A stretch of DNA of 64,000 nucleotides from Sediminibacterium sp. (GCA_016786865.1 JAEUVE010000024.1:1-64000), one strand, 5' to 3'; shown: positions 17,700 through 28,063, counted from the first letter of the stretch. Numbers and translations are program-made. The notes: generated by a model from the letters alone, not told the origin.

Positions 17700-20621
17700 T
17701 TACCGGCGCAAGGCATTATAAAGAATTTCTACCGGATGCAAGGCTGCTACGCCCGTTCCATCTTTAATCTGGTGCCTGCAGGAAGTGCCTGCTGCTGCTA
17801 CAATCTGTTCTGCACTCAATTTTCGAATAGTTGGAAACAACACCAGCTCCCCTACCTGTTGCGACACTTCAAAATGTTCCTGCTCATATCCAAATGCTCC
17901 CGCCATGCCACAGCATCCCGAAGGAATCACGTTCACTTCATAGTTCTCCGGAAGGCTCAGAATTTTTTTAATTGGGTCCTGCGAAGACAATGCCTTCTGG
18001 TAACAATGTCCGTGCAGGTATATCTGTTTGTGTTCCTTATGAAAGGAAGCAGCGCTGATTTTTCCCTTGCGCATTTCCCGTTCAATGAATTCTTCAATGG
18101 TATAGGTATGTTTGGCCAGGTGACGTGCATTGACCTTGTTGTTTTCATCGGCCAGGTCGATGTATTCGTCGCGCAGCGTTAATACGGCCGAAGGTTCTAT
18201 ACCAATAATGGGCATCTCCTCAGATACCAGTGGCGCCAGTCGTGCAATATTGTGATTGGCTACTGCTGCTGCTTTCCGAACCAATCCTTTTGATAAAAAG
18301 GTTCTGCCACTTTCCCTATGATCCGGAATCATGATCCGGTAACCCAGTGCTTCCAGCAACAGTATGGCTTTCTGACCAATAGACACATCCAGGAAATTGG
18401 TGAACTCGTCGCAGAACAGGAGTACAGTTCCTGCATCTGCCTTTCCGGAAACATGTTTACCAAACCATTTCTGCAACTGTGTTTTAGGAAGCAGGGGCAT
18501 ACTGCGGTTTGGATGGAAGCCCACCATTTTATTCATCATCCTTCTTAAGGTGTCATTGCCAAAAATGAAATTGTATACCGGAGCAAAAGCACTGGCCAGC
18601 TTCATTTGCTGTACAAAATAACCAATCATTCTGGCCCGCAGCGGTGTGCCGTTTTTATCGTAATAATGCTGCAGAAATTCCGCCTTCATTTTGGTAATAT
18701 CCACACTAGACGGACATTCAATCTTGCATCCCTTACAACTCAGGCAAAGATCCATTGCTTCCTTGATCTCCTCGTGGTGATAAGGATACAGATCGTTCGC
18801 ATCACTCAGAAACTGTCGTAAAATATTGGCTCTTGCACGGGTAGTATGTTTTTCACTTCTGGTTGCCATATAACTCGGACACATCAACCCACCGCTGATC
18901 TCCGATTTGCGACAGTCTCCGGAACCGGAACATTTTTCTGCAAGCCGAAGGATGCCGCCATCTTCTGAAAAATCGAAGAGGGTTTTCCCAGCTGAAGAGC
19001 GGTTGGTACTGCTTACCCGCAAATGGGTATCCATAGCCGGCGTATCGGTGATCTTTCCCGCATTGAAGATTCGTTTTGGATCAAAACAATGTTTTACCTG
19101 ACGGAACAATTCATAGGTTTCAGCACCTACCATATCTGCAATAAACTCTCCGCGCAAACGACCATCGCCATGTTCACCGGAAAGCGATCCGTTGTATTTT
19201 TTTACCAGTGCAGCCGTGTCTTTCAGGATTCCCCTGAACTGTTTCAGTCCTTCCCCCGATTTGAGGTTGATGATGGGTTCCACATGCAGTTCTCCTGCTC
19301 CGGCGTGCGCATAAAAGGAAGCGCGTACCTGGTAGCGATCCAGGATCTCCTGTAAGTCGTTGATGTAATCGGGCAGATCATCTGTTGAAACGGCGCAGTC
19401 TTCGATCAGGTTCACCGGCTGGGCATCTCCTTTCAGATTGCGCAGCAGACCCAGTCCGGCCTTGCGGATATCCCATGCATATTTTGTATCCGAATTGTAC
19501 AATACCGGATAAGCGTACCCCATGCTACCGGAACGGAGATCTGCTATTAGTCCATCCATTTTATTGTTCAGCGCTTCACGGGTATGCTCCATAAATTCCA
19601 CCATCAGGATGGCTTCCGGATCACCTTCTATGAAGAAACGGTTCTTATGGTACTCTGGATGATCAATGGTAAAATCCATGATCAGTTTGTCTACCAGCTC
19701 AGATGCCATGGGAGCATGCTTCAGTGCTATTATATTTGCCTTTAACGATTCATTGATCGATTGGCAATGGATGCAAACCACGCCTACTTCCCTGGGTGGC
19801 AGATCCAGCAATTGGAGTTTGGCTTCTGTGATAAACGCAAGGGTTCCCTCCGATCCGGCCAGGAGCTTGCAAAGGTTGAAGGGGCGACCGCCCGTTGTAA
19901 ACGGCTCCATATCCAGCAGACTGTCTAGCGCATAACCGGAATTCCTTCTGACTACCGCAGCCGCCGGAAAATTATTCCGGATCAGTTCCTGGTGCTGCTT
20001 TGTATTTAACAAAGAATAGAGTTCAGAATAAATTGCTCCTTTAAATCCCTTTGTAGCTTTGGCCTGCAACAGGTCTTCCTGTAGAAATTCAGCAATTGTA
20101 CCATCACTCAACAGCACGGTTGCTTCCAGCAGATGATCTCGTGCCGAGCCCCATACAATGCTGTGCAAGCCGCAGGAATTATTGCCAATCATACCTCCAA
20201 TCATGGCCCTGCTGGCAGTAGAAGTTTCCGGACCAAACATGAGTCCAAATCCCTTCAGGTAATGATTCAGATCGTCTCTGATAACGCCGGGTTGCACCCG
20301 AACCCATTTTTCGGCCACATTCACTTCAATGATCTGGTTGAAATATTTGGATATATCTACTATTATACCTTTTCCAACTACCTGTCCGGCCAGAGATGTA
20401 CCTGCAGCCCTGGGTATTAATGTAATGGCATTCTCTCCGGCAAACCGCACCAAACGCTGAATGTCTGTTACATTCGCAGGTATGGCAACAGCAATGGGTT
20501 TTTCCTGATATACGGAGGCATCGGTGGCATATGCCATGAGTTGCACCTGATGTGCGGGGGAAGCATCAAAATAGATTTCCCCAGAAAATTCGCGCCGTAA
20601 TTCCTTTAGCAACTGATCCAT
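17700..20621 (-). CDS. FAD-linked oxidase with Fe-S and CCG domains (YdiJ-like D-2-hydroxyacid dehydrogenase)
   Basis: A large cytoplasmic flavoprotein of 973 residues. A PCMH-type FAD-binding domain (PRAAGTSLAGQVVGKGI near residue 80 and NNSCG near 150) is followed by a glycolate/lactate oxidase C-terminal domain (SGEHGDGRLRGEF). Then come iron-sulfur segments (CSGSGDCR..., CLSCKGCKIECP) and a C-terminal CCG-type domain (HGHCYQKAL, PSGCCGMAGAFG). This order is that of E. coli YdiJ, which oxidises D-2-hydroxyglutarate; D-lactate or related acids are possible. I take ATG at 20621 over the TTG two codons upstream. Confidence 0.9.
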   Translation of the reverse strand: MDQLLKELRREFSGEIYFDASPAHQVQLMAYATDASVYQEKPIAVAIPANVTDIQRLVRFAGENAITLIPRAAGTSLAGQVVGKGIIVDISKYFNQIIEVNVAEKWVRVQPGVIRDDLNHYLKGFGLMFGPETSTASRAMIGGMIGNNSCGLHSIVWGSARDHLLEATVLLSDGTIAEFLQEDLLQAKATKGFKGAIYSELYSLLNTKQHQELIRNNFPAAAVVRRNSGYALDSLLDMEPFTTGGRPFNLCKLLAGSEGTLAFITEAKLQLLDLPPREVGVVCIHCQSINESLKANIIALKHAPMASELVDKLIMDFTIDHPEYHKNRFFIEGDPEAILMVEFMEHTREALNNKMDGLIADLRSGSMGYAYPVLYNSDTKYAWDIRKAGLGLLRNLKGDAQPVNLIEDCAVSTDDLPDYINDLQEILDRYQVRASFYAHAGAGELHVEPIINLKSGEGLKQFRGILKDTAALVKKYNGSLSGEHGDGRLRGEFIADMVGAETYELFRQVKHCFDPKRIFNAGKITDTPAMDTHLRVSSTNRSSAGKTLFDFSEDGGILRLAEKCSGSGDCRKSEISGGLMCPSYMATRSEKHTTRARANILRQFLSDANDLYPYHHEEIKEAMDLCLSCKGCKIECPSSVDITKMKAEFLQHYYDKNGTPLRARMIGYFVQQMKLASAFAPVYNFIFGNDTLRRMMNKMVGFHPNRSMPLLPKTQLQKWFGKHVSGKADAGTVLLFCDEFTNFLDVSIGQKAILLLEALGYRIMIPDHRESGRTFLSKGLVRKAAAVANHNIARLAPLVSEEMPIIGIEPSAVLTLRDEYIDLADENNKVNARHLAKHTYTIEEFIEREMRKGKISAASFHKEHKQIYLHGHCYQKALSSQDPIKKILSLPENYEVNVIPSGCCGMAGAFGYEQEHFEVSQQVGELVLFPTIRKLSAEQIVAAAGTSCRHQIKDGTGVAALHPVEILYNALRR

Positions 20622-20659
20622 GTGCAAATCTAAAAAGAATGGCGAACAATTGTTCCAAC

Positions 20660-21844
20660 TTATTCCGCACTGGTTCCGGAGGGTTGCTTTTTCTGCTTCA
20701 TTAAGCCAAACATCATGAATAGCGCCGCCAATATAATCACCTGTATCACCAGCGACTTATCCGCTATCGCAATTTGTTGCGCTTCCGGCACCGAGAGAAA
20801 CAGCAAAATGGTAATCAGACCCCGCGGCGCGATATACAATAAGGGATTCAGTGGTAGTTGAAATAAACGGAGGAATGCTGCTCTGATGATAAATACTGAA
20901 ACGGTAATACCTGCTGCCCAGAGAATGGTTTGTGTGTTCAGTAATTCTGCTGTTTCGATCAGAAAACCAAACAACAAAAAAAACAATGCACGGATCAGGA
21001 AAGCCATTTCGGTAGTCAGTTCCCGGAACTTGTGTACTTCTTTGTTAAAGTTCACCGGATGCAGCTTTTCGATAAATTTTATATGCCGGAGTTCATCAAT
21101 ATTACCCAGGAATAATCCGAACAGCAAGATAAAAATCAATCCGGGCAAGTGATAATATTTGGAAATGGCATAGATCAGCACCACCATCAGTATAATCGGA
21201 ACATATTTAATGTGGTGTTTGATTCTGTTCAGGAAAAAAGCCAGACCTACCGTTGCCACAAACGAGATGATCAGGATAATGACGAGTTCCAACAAAAAAT
21301 GGCCTACTGTTCCCGTACCGATATTGTCGTTCAGGGTAATGAAATTGAAAAAAATCACTCCGAAAATATCCGAGAGACTGCTTTCATAGGTAATGAACTC
21401 GCGATGGCCCTTGATCAGGTTCTTTGCACTGGGTATGGCAATGGCACTGCTGATAATGGCCAGTGGTATGGAATTGGCCAGGCTGTTTTTAAAAGAGTAG
21501 CCGCCATACTGCTGAAACACCCAGGCCAGCCCCAGGCTCATGGCCAGCATGGGAATTAGCGCCAGTAAAGAAGATTTTGCAATGAGTGGCAATTTGGTTT
21601 CATTGAGTTCCAGCTCCAGTGAACCCTCCAGTACAATCAGAATCAGCCCTACAGTTCCAAGTATCGGCAGCACCGGACTCAGATCGGGCAGACCGATTTC
21701 TGCAAATGATGCCAGTTGCTTCACCAGCCATCCCAATGCCAGCAACAGAATAACAGATGGAATTCTGGTTTTGGAAGCGCTGAGATCGAACAGGTAGGCA
21801 ATCAGCAGTAAAACGCACAATGTAATAATGATCGTAGTACTCAT
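20660..21844 (-). CDS. CPA2-type cation:proton antiporter (Kef/NapA-like membrane domain)
   Basis: Membrane protein of 394 residues with about twelve hydrophobic segments and no cytoplasmic RCK domain. It resembles the membrane part of the CPA2 family: PSVILLLALGWLVK near the start, LILIVLEGSLELELNE, and AIISSAIAIPSAKNLI in the place of the ion-binding half-helices. A short polar tail (MKQKKQPSGTSAE) closes it. Its stop-to-start spacing of 8 bases from the DapB-like gene upstream indicates cotranscription. The exchanged ion is not known. Confidence 0.85.
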   Translation of the reverse strand: MSTTIIITLCVLLLIAYLFDLSASKTRIPSVILLLALGWLVKQLASFAEIGLPDLSPVLPILGTVGLILIVLEGSLELELNETKLPLIAKSSLLALIPMLAMSLGLAWVFQQYGGYSFKNSLANSIPLAIISSAIAIPSAKNLIKGHREFITYESSLSDIFGVIFFNFITLNDNIGTGTVGHFLLELVIILIISFVATVGLAFFLNRIKHHIKYVPIILMVVLIYAISKYYHLPGLIFILLFGLFLGNIDELRHIKFIEKLHPVNFNKEVHKFRELTTEMAFLIRALFFLLFGFLIETAELLNTQTILWAAGITVSVFIIRAAFLRLFQLPLNPLLYIAPRGLITILLFLSVPEAQQIAIADKSLVIQVIILAALFMMFGLMKQKKQPSGTSAE

Positions 21845-21852
21845 GACAGTTT

Positions 21853-22608
21853 TTAGCGGGTTTGCAGGTAAGGTAAAAGAATATCGTCAAAATTGAACAG
21901 CCCCTTCGTTTTCTGCCGGAGGTTTTCTGCAACAAATACCACCCCGTTTCCAAATGCCTCCCTGGAAATAGACTCGTGTATCAGCCGGACCGTCTGAAAA
22001 GGAAATCCAAAGATCACTTCATGCCTGCCTACGATTCCTCCGGCACGAACAGAATTGATTTCCTCATCCTGAAGCGACAATGCTTCCGCAATTTTTACTG
22101 CAGTTCCCGATACTCCGGCCTTTCCCTTAAAATGTTCCTCCACAATCTGGATATCTACCCAGGGGGCTATTTTTTTCAGTTGTTTTGCCGCATAGATAAG
22201 ATAGTTTACGCCCAGCGTAATATTGGGCGACCAGAAAACCGCCGTTTTGATGGAGAGCTCTTTCAGAAAGGCTTTTTCTTTTTCTGCATAATGAGAAATA
22301 GCTGATATGATTTTAATACCACGATCCGCAGCCGCTTTTGCATAACTGTAAATACCAGAGGTATCGGAAAAATCAATGATCAGGTCTACCGGATGTTGGT
22401 CCAGCAAATCTTCTGTAACAACAGAGGAGCCGGAATACAATTTACCCGGATCTTCGGATTCTATGCCCAGTATCTCAGGTGCAGTCATCCGTTCCTGTAA
22501 TTTTCTTTTCCGTAAAACCCATTCCAGTGAAAAAGAACTGTGCTGAAGCAGCACTGAAGCTACGGCTTTCCCTGTTTTACCAAAACCAACCAATCCAACT
22601 TTCATCAT
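21853..22608 (-). CDS. Divergent dihydrodipicolinate reductase (DapB) homologue
   Basis: DapB-family protein of 252 residues starting at MMKVGLVGFGKTGK; the frame is open 12 codons further up. The N-terminal Rossmann motif is GFGKTG rather than the usual GxxGRMG. The catalytic region reads EEHFKGKAGVSGTA, where classical DapB has E-HH--K-DAPSGTA: the first His and the Lys are kept, the second His is Phe and Asp-Ala-Pro is changed. RAGGIVGRHEV matches the later conserved segment with Asp and Glu replaced. It may be the lysine-pathway enzyme in a derived form or a paralogue with another imine substrate. It precedes the CPA2 antiporter by 8 bases. Confidence 0.75.
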   Translation of the reverse strand: MMKVGLVGFGKTGKAVASVLLQHSSFSLEWVLRKRKLQERMTAPEILGIESEDPGKLYSGSSVVTEDLLDQHPVDLIIDFSDTSGIYSYAKAAADRGIKIISAISHYAEKEKAFLKELSIKTAVFWSPNITLGVNYLIYAAKQLKKIAPWVDIQIVEEHFKGKAGVSGTAVKIAEALSLQDEEINSVRAGGIVGRHEVIFGFPFQTVRLIHESISREAFGNGVVFVAENLRQKTKGLFNFDDILLPYLQTR

Positions 22609-22727
22609 AGCGCAATTTTTTGGGGTGAAACAATCAGAAGCCATCTGACCGCAAAATTCCTGCCGGAATTCATTTTTCAGAAATGAACTATGATATTACT
22701 CATATTTATACCCAATTGAAATCATTG

Positions 22728-22755
22728 TTTGAGAATCGCCTTCTGAATAGTTTCA
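22728..22755 (+). promoter_or_regulatory. Possible promoter of the POR operon
   Basis: TTTG at 22728-22731 is followed after 16 bases by TAGTTTCA at 22748-22755, close to TAnnTTTG with two mismatches at the end. It lies in the 187-base gap before the operon starting at 22832 and leaves a leader of about 70 bases. The match is weak. Nothing else is evident in the gap apart from an imperfect palindrome at 22787-22801. Confidence 0.25.
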
Positions 22756-22831
22756 TATAATAATTTAAAGTAGTATATTATGCTTAGAATTGAACCGATT
22801 CGAAGCATGTTCCGTTAAAACCAATTAAGCT

Positions 22832-24478
22832 ATGTCCGCATCAGACATTACCAAACCAGTAGACCTCACTTCACATGCTGAAGGAACAGGTCCGCTCAGA
22901 TCACGTCAACCGGTTTATGTAGATTTTATGCCGCCATGTAACAGCGCTTGCCCCGCCGGGGAAAACATTCAGGCATGGATGGCTTTTGCCCAGGCCGGTA
23001 ATTATCAGGAGGCTTTTCAGAAAATTCTGGAAGACAATCCCTTCCCTGCCATCATGGGCAGGGTTTGTGTAAAGCCTTGTGAAACCGGCTGTAACCGAAA
23101 TCATATAGACGATACCGTAAACATCCACGCTGTAGAAAGATTTATCGGAGACGAAGCCATCCGGCAAAAATGGCCTGTTCGTTTCAAGGCCAAACCAACC
23201 GGTAAAAGAATACTAATCGTTGGATCTGGCCCCAGTGGTTTATCCGCAGCATATCACCTTGCCCGCATGGGTCATACGGTAGAAATTTTTGAAGCAGACT
23301 GCCAGCCGGGTGGTCTGTTGTGGAAAGGAGTTCCTGAATACCGTTTGCCTAAAGAATTGCTGAATGCAGAAATTGAACGAATTCTGCAAATGGGTGTAAC
23401 CATCCGCCTGAATTATAAAGTAACCGATCTGCTGGCTGAAAAAGAGAACGGCAATTTTGATGCAGTGTATCTGGGCATCGGCGCTCAGCTGATTCAGGAC
23501 GAAAACATTCCTTACGACAGCAGTGTACTGATCAAAGATGCATTTGGATTCTTCAACGACGTAGCCACATCGAACACGGCAGCCTACATGCAGAAAAAAG
23601 TAGTGGTATACGGAGGTGGTAAGCTGGCGCTCTATCTTTCCAGGATTCTGAAACGCTTTGGCTGTGAGGTATCTGTTTTCTTCCCCGGCGACAAAAAAAT
23701 GATGCCGGCCTACGATTATGAAACAGAAGATGCACTGGCAGAAGGAGTAGACATCCAACTGCTCCGTGGCCTCAGCATGGTAAAAGACCGGCAGGTGGTA
23801 CTGGAGAACATGAAGGTGGAAAAAGGAAAATCCATCGGCACCGGTACTTTTGAAAATACGGAAGCCGATGTGCTGATCATTGCCAACAAACAGGAAAGCG
23901 ATGCCGACTTCCTGCGCAACATCGAAGCCATCAAAGTAAATGCGGATGGTACTGTGGTCATTGACGCACAACGCATGACCGGATTTACCGGCATATTTGC
24001 CGGAGGCGATATGTTGCCTGGCGAAAACAGAAGTTCTACCATTGCCATTGGCCATGGTAAGAAAGCTGCCCGTTACATCAACAGCTTCCTCGAAAGCAGC
24101 ACCTATATCAAACCAGACAAGCATCCTACTGCCGGTTACCGGAAACTGCATATGTGGTACAAAACAGATGCCCCGCAAAAAGAGCAGGAAAAACAGGCAC
24201 CGGAAGTCGCCATTCAGAATTTTGAAGAAGTGATCAGCGGCTTGTCCGAAGCTGAGGCAAGATTTGAAGCACAACGTTGCCTGAGCTGCGGTAACTGCTT
24301 CGAGTGCGATGGCTGCTTTGGTGCCTGCCCCGAAGATGCTATTATTAAACTGGGCAAAGGCAACAGGTACAAATTTAACCTCGACGCCTGCACCGGCTGT
24401 GGTGTTTGCTATGAGCAATGCCCCTGCCACGCCATTGAAATGATTCCTGAACCCGTTAATCCTGTAAGCAATGTCTAA
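22832..24478 (+). CDS. GltD/PreT-like FAD-dependent pyridine nucleotide oxidoreductase with C-terminal 2x[4Fe-4S] ferredoxin
   Basis: A 548-residue flavoprotein. An N-terminal Fer4_20-type Fe-S domain (CNSACPAGENIQAWM, MGRVCVKPCETGCNR) is followed by an FAD Rossmann fold (ILIVGSGPSGLSAAYHLA near 130), a second nucleotide site (VVYGGGKLALYLSR, near 270) and a C-terminal bacterial ferredoxin with CLSCGNCFECDGCFGACP and CTGCGVCYEQCP. Glutamate synthase small subunit and PreT share the core, but the ferredoxin tail is additional. It likely moves electrons between NAD(P)H and ferredoxin or the next enzyme. It is first in an operon and overlaps nifJ by 8 bases, which implies translational coupling to pyruvate:ferredoxin oxidoreductase. 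Confidence 0.88.
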   Translation: MSASDITKPVDLTSHAEGTGPLRSRQPVYVDFMPPCNSACPAGENIQAWMAFAQAGNYQEAFQKILEDNPFPAIMGRVCVKPCETGCNRNHIDDTVNIHAVERFIGDEAIRQKWPVRFKAKPTGKRILIVGSGPSGLSAAYHLARMGHTVEIFEADCQPGGLLWKGVPEYRLPKELLNAEIERILQMGVTIRLNYKVTDLLAEKENGNFDAVYLGIGAQLIQDENIPYDSSVLIKDAFGFFNDVATSNTAAYMQKKVVVYGGGKLALYLSRILKRFGCEVSVFFPGDKKMMPAYDYETEDALAEGVDIQLLRGLSMVKDRQVVLENMKVEKGKSIGTGTFENTEADVLIIANKQESDADFLRNIEAIKVNADGTVVIDAQRMTGFTGIFAGGDMLPGENRSSTIAIGHGKKAARYINSFLESSTYIKPDKHPTAGYRKLHMWYKTDAPQKEQEKQAPEVAIQNFEEVISGLSEAEARFEAQRCLSCGNCFECDGCFGACPEDAIIKLGKGNRYKFNLDACTGCGVCYEQCPCHAIEMIPEPVNPVSNV

Positions 24479-27400
24479 TAAGAACAATACAATTTCCACC
24501 ATTGATGGTAACGAAGCGGCGGCCTATATCGCTTACCGCGTAAACGAAGTTTGTGCCATCTACCCCATCACCCCTTCCTCTACCATGGCCGAACTGGCAG
24601 ACGAATGGAGTTCAAAAGGCATCCGGAACATCTGGGGAAATATTCCCGATGTAATGGAAATGCAGAGTGAAGCCGGCGCTGCCGGAACCGTTCACGGCGC
24701 TTTGCAAACCGGATCGCTCACCACCACATTTACCGCATCTCAGGGACTCATGCTCATGCTGCCGAACATGTATAAAATTGCAGGTGAATTAACGCCTACT
24801 GTTTTCCATGTGGCTGCAAGATCACTGGCTGCACAGGGTTTGTCTATCTTTGGCGACCACCAGGATGTAATGGCGGCAAGAACCACCGGTTTTGCCATGC
24901 TGAGCTCTGCCAGTGTGCAGGAAGCGCACGACTTTGCCCTGATTGCGCAGGTAGCCACTTTAAAATCACGTATTCCGATCGTCCATTTTTTTGATGGATT
25001 CCGTACTTCGCACGAAGTAAATAAACTGGAACTGATCTCCAACGAGCAGATCAAATCCATGCTCCCGGACGAACTGGTATTTGCACACCGGAACAGGGGA
25101 TTGAATCCGGATCGACCGTTTATCCGCGGTACTGCACAGAACCCGGATATCTATTTTCAGGGAAGAGAAACAGCCAATCCTTTTTATAACAACATGGCAG
25201 GCATAGTAGAAGAAGTGATGACCGACTTCTACCAAATGACCGGCAGAAAATATGAGCTGTTCCAGTATTCCGGTGCGCCCGATGCTGAACGCGTAATTGT
25301 GGTGATGGGTTCAGGCGGGGAAACCGTAGACGAAACCGTAAAAGTGCTGAACGCCTCCGGCGAAAAAACAGGCGTAATACAGGTACGTTTGTTCAGACCT
25401 TTCTCATTGGATCATTTTGTGAAAGCGCTGCCTGCTTCTGCAAAATCCATTGCAATCCTGGACCGAACCAAAGAGTCCGGTGCAGCTGGCGAACCCATGT
25501 ATCAGGATGTACTGGCTACCCTGGTGGAGGCGCTTCAGAAGGGAAAAATAAAACAGCTGCCTAAACTGATTGGTGGTCGCTACGGTCTTTCTTCCAAAGA
25601 GTTCACTCCTGCTATGGTAAAAGCCGTATTCGATGAACTGAAAAAAGAAGCACCTAAAAACGGATTCACCGTGGGCATCAACGACGATGTTACCCACCTG
25701 AGTTTATCGTATGACCCATCTTTTAAACTGGATGAATCCGAATGGCGCCAGGGCCTGTTTTTTGGACTGGGTGCCGATGGTACCGTGGGTGCCAACAAAA
25801 ACACCATCAAAATCATTGGTGAAAATACCGAGCTCTACGGACAGGGTTATTTTGTATACGATTCCAAAAAATCAGGCGCAAGAACCGTATCGCATCTGCG
25901 TTTTGGACCCAAGCCGATCCGCGCACCTTATCTGATTACAAAGGCCGACTTCATTGCCTGCCACCAGTTCAACTTCACTGAAAAAGTGGAGATGCTGGAG
26001 TTTGCCGGCGAGGGAGCTACCTTCCTCCTGAACAGTCCATACAACAAAGACGAGGTATGGAGCAAACTGACCGGACAGGTTCAGAAAAGCATCATCAGCA
26101 AGAAGATCAAATTCTATGTAATTGATGCCACTACCGTAGCAAGAGAAACCGGCATGAATGGCAGGATCAACACCATCATGCAAACCTGCTATTTTGCTTT
26201 GTCCGGCGTATTACCCAGAGAGGAAGCCATTAAGCAAATCAAGAAAGCCATTGAGAAAACCTATTACAAAAAAGGTCCTAAAGTAATTGAGCAGAACTTT
26301 CTTGCTGTAGATGCTACACTGGCCAACATGCATGAAGTACATTATCCTGCAACTGTTACTGCAGCGGATCATTCCTTACTTACTGTTTCCGACAAGGCTC
26401 CTGATTTTGTAAAAAATGTTACTGCCGTAATGATGGCCGACCATGGCGATCAGTTGCCGGTGAGTATGTTACCGGTGGATGGCACTTACCCAAGTGGTAC
26501 CACACAGTGGGAAAAGAGAAATGTATCGGACCGCGTAGCCATCTGGGAACCAGATCTTTGCATCCAGTGTGGCAACTGCGCCTATGTTTGCCCGCATAGT
26601 GTTATCAGGGCCAAGTTCTATCACAAAGACAACCTCAAAAAAGCACCTGAAGGATTCAAACATGCGAACATCAACGCCAGGGGTTTTCCTGAAACACAAT
26701 ACTCTTTACAGGTATACCTGGAAGATTGCACCGGTTGTAATTTATGCGTAGAGGTTTGCCCTGCAACCAATCCGGCCAACCGTTCTCAGAAAGCCATCAA
26801 CCTGGGCGAGAAAGAACCCATCCTGGAAAAAGAAAGAAAGAATATTGAACATTTTGAAAACATTACCTGGAACGACCGTTCCAAAATTGATTTCTCTACT
26901 GTTCACGGAGCACAATTCCTGGAACCGTTGTTCGAGTTCTCCGGCGCCTGTGCAGGTTGTGGTGAAACCCCTTACCTGAAATTGCTGTCTCAGTTGTTTG
27001 GTGATCGTCTGCTGATTGCTAACGCAACAGGTTGCTCTTCTATCTACGGCGGTAACCTGCCCACCACTCCATGGACTTCCAACAATGAAGGCAGAGGTCC
27101 GGCCTGGGCCAACTCCCTCTTCGAGGACAATGCTGAGTTTGGATTGGGTATGCGTATCACTGCCGATAAACAACTGGATATTGCCAAACAATACCTGACA
27201 GAACTGAAAGACCAGCTGGGAGAAGACATGGTGAACGAACTCATCAATGCACCGCAGATTCTGGAATCTGATCTTGCCAAACAAAGACTGCGTGTTCAGC
27301 TGCTGAAAGAAAAACTCAGCAAAATGAATACGCCTGCAGCACAACATCTCTTGTCGGTTGCAGATCAGCTGGTGAGAAGAAGTGTATGGCTGGTCGGCGG

Positions 27401-28046
27401 TGATGGTTGGGCTTACGACATTGGTTATGGTGGTGTAGACCATGCACTGGCAAGCGGAAGAAATGTGAAAATTCTGGTGATGGATACCGAAGTTTATTCC
27501 AATACCGGAGGTCAGTCTTCCAAATCTACCCCTACAGCTGCAACAGCCAAGTTTGCTGCCGGCGGTAAAACCGGTGGCAAAAAGGACATGGCCATGCAAG
27601 CCATCTCATACGGAAATGTATATGTAGCACGTGTAGCATTCGGAGCCAATCCGCAGCAAACCCTGCTGGCCATGCGCGAAGCCGAAGCGTACGACGGACC
27701 TGCACTGATCCTGGCTTACAGCCATTGTATTGCACATGGATACGATCTGAAAAACGGATTAGATCAGCAAAACAAAGCGGTTGCGAGCGGTCACTGGCCA
27801 TTGCTGCGCTACAACCCTACACTGAGACAAAAAAACCAGAATCCATTTGTACTCGATTCTCCAAGACCTACCATTGGCCTGAAGGATTATGCTTACAACG
27901 AATTGCGTTACAAGGTACTCACCCTGACCAATCCGGATGAGGCAGAACGCCTGATGCAACATGCGCAGGAACTGGTGAATCTTAAATGGAAAAACTACGA
28001 AGAACTGGCAACCAAAAAAGCAAGTGATTTTGTACCACTGGCATAA
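24471..28046 (+). CDS. nifJ: Pyruvate:ferredoxin (flavodoxin) oxidoreductase, single-chain
   Basis: Homodimeric-type POR of 1,191 residues, the usual length. It converts pyruvate and CoA to acetyl-CoA and CO2 and reduces ferredoxin. Domain order is normal: N-terminal pyrimidine-binding domain (YPITPSSTMAELADEW), transketolase-C-like and gamma domains, a two-cluster ferredoxin domain (CIQCGNCAYVCPHSVIRA and CTGCNLCVEVCP), and the C-terminal thiamine diphosphate domain (CAGCGETPYLKL, GDGWAYDIGYGG, NTGGQSSKSTP). It is the middle gene of an operon with two flavoproteins, and runs towards a complex I operon that lacks its NADH module. Confidence 0.97.
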   Translation: MSNKNNTISTIDGNEAAAYIAYRVNEVCAIYPITPSSTMAELADEWSSKGIRNIWGNIPDVMEMQSEAGAAGTVHGALQTGSLTTTFTASQGLMLMLPNMYKIAGELTPTVFHVAARSLAAQGLSIFGDHQDVMAARTTGFAMLSSASVQEAHDFALIAQVATLKSRIPIVHFFDGFRTSHEVNKLELISNEQIKSMLPDELVFAHRNRGLNPDRPFIRGTAQNPDIYFQGRETANPFYNNMAGIVEEVMTDFYQMTGRKYELFQYSGAPDAERVIVVMGSGGETVDETVKVLNASGEKTGVIQVRLFRPFSLDHFVKALPASAKSIAILDRTKESGAAGEPMYQDVLATLVEALQKGKIKQLPKLIGGRYGLSSKEFTPAMVKAVFDELKKEAPKNGFTVGINDDVTHLSLSYDPSFKLDESEWRQGLFFGLGADGTVGANKNTIKIIGENTELYGQGYFVYDSKKSGARTVSHLRFGPKPIRAPYLITKADFIACHQFNFTEKVEMLEFAGEGATFLLNSPYNKDEVWSKLTGQVQKSIISKKIKFYVIDATTVARETGMNGRINTIMQTCYFALSGVLPREEAIKQIKKAIEKTYYKKGPKVIEQNFLAVDATLANMHEVHYPATVTAADHSLLTVSDKAPDFVKNVTAVMMADHGDQLPVSMLPVDGTYPSGTTQWEKRNVSDRVAIWEPDLCIQCGNCAYVCPHSVIRAKFYHKDNLKKAPEGFKHANINARGFPETQYSLQVYLEDCTGCNLCVEVCPATNPANRSQKAINLGEKEPILEKERKNIEHFENITWNDRSKIDFSTVHGAQFLEPLFEFSGACAGCGETPYLKLLSQLFGDRLLIANATGCSSIYGGNLPTTPWTSNNEGRGPAWANSLFEDNAEFGLGMRITADKQLDIAKQYLTELKDQLGEDMVNELINAPQILESDLAKQRLRVQLLKEKLSKMNTPAAQHLLSVADQLVRRSVWLVGGDGWAYDIGYGGVDHALASGRNVKILVMDTEVYSNTGGQSSKSTPTAATAKFAAGGKTGGKKDMAMQAISYGNVYVARVAFGANPQQTLLAMREAEAYDGPALILAYSHCIAHGYDLKNGLDQQNKAVASGHWPLLRYNPTLRQKNQNPFVLDSPRPTIGLKDYAYNELRYKVLTLTNPDEAERLMQHAQELVNLKWKNYEELATKKASDFVPLA

Positions 28047-28063
28047 AATATAAAAGAACACCA

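Noticed and set aside
22787..22801. Imperfect palindrome GAATTGAACCGATTC upstream of the POR operon
   Set aside because: Short, with a mismatch, and with no second copy nearby; could be chance.
23240..24502. A 420-codon open frame antisense to the PreT-like gene
   Set aside because: It lies wholly opposite a gene with clear family motifs; the translation shows no domain and is typical of a mirror frame.
26742..27599. A 285-codon open frame antisense to nifJ
   Set aside because: Same reason: shadow of a highly conserved coding region.
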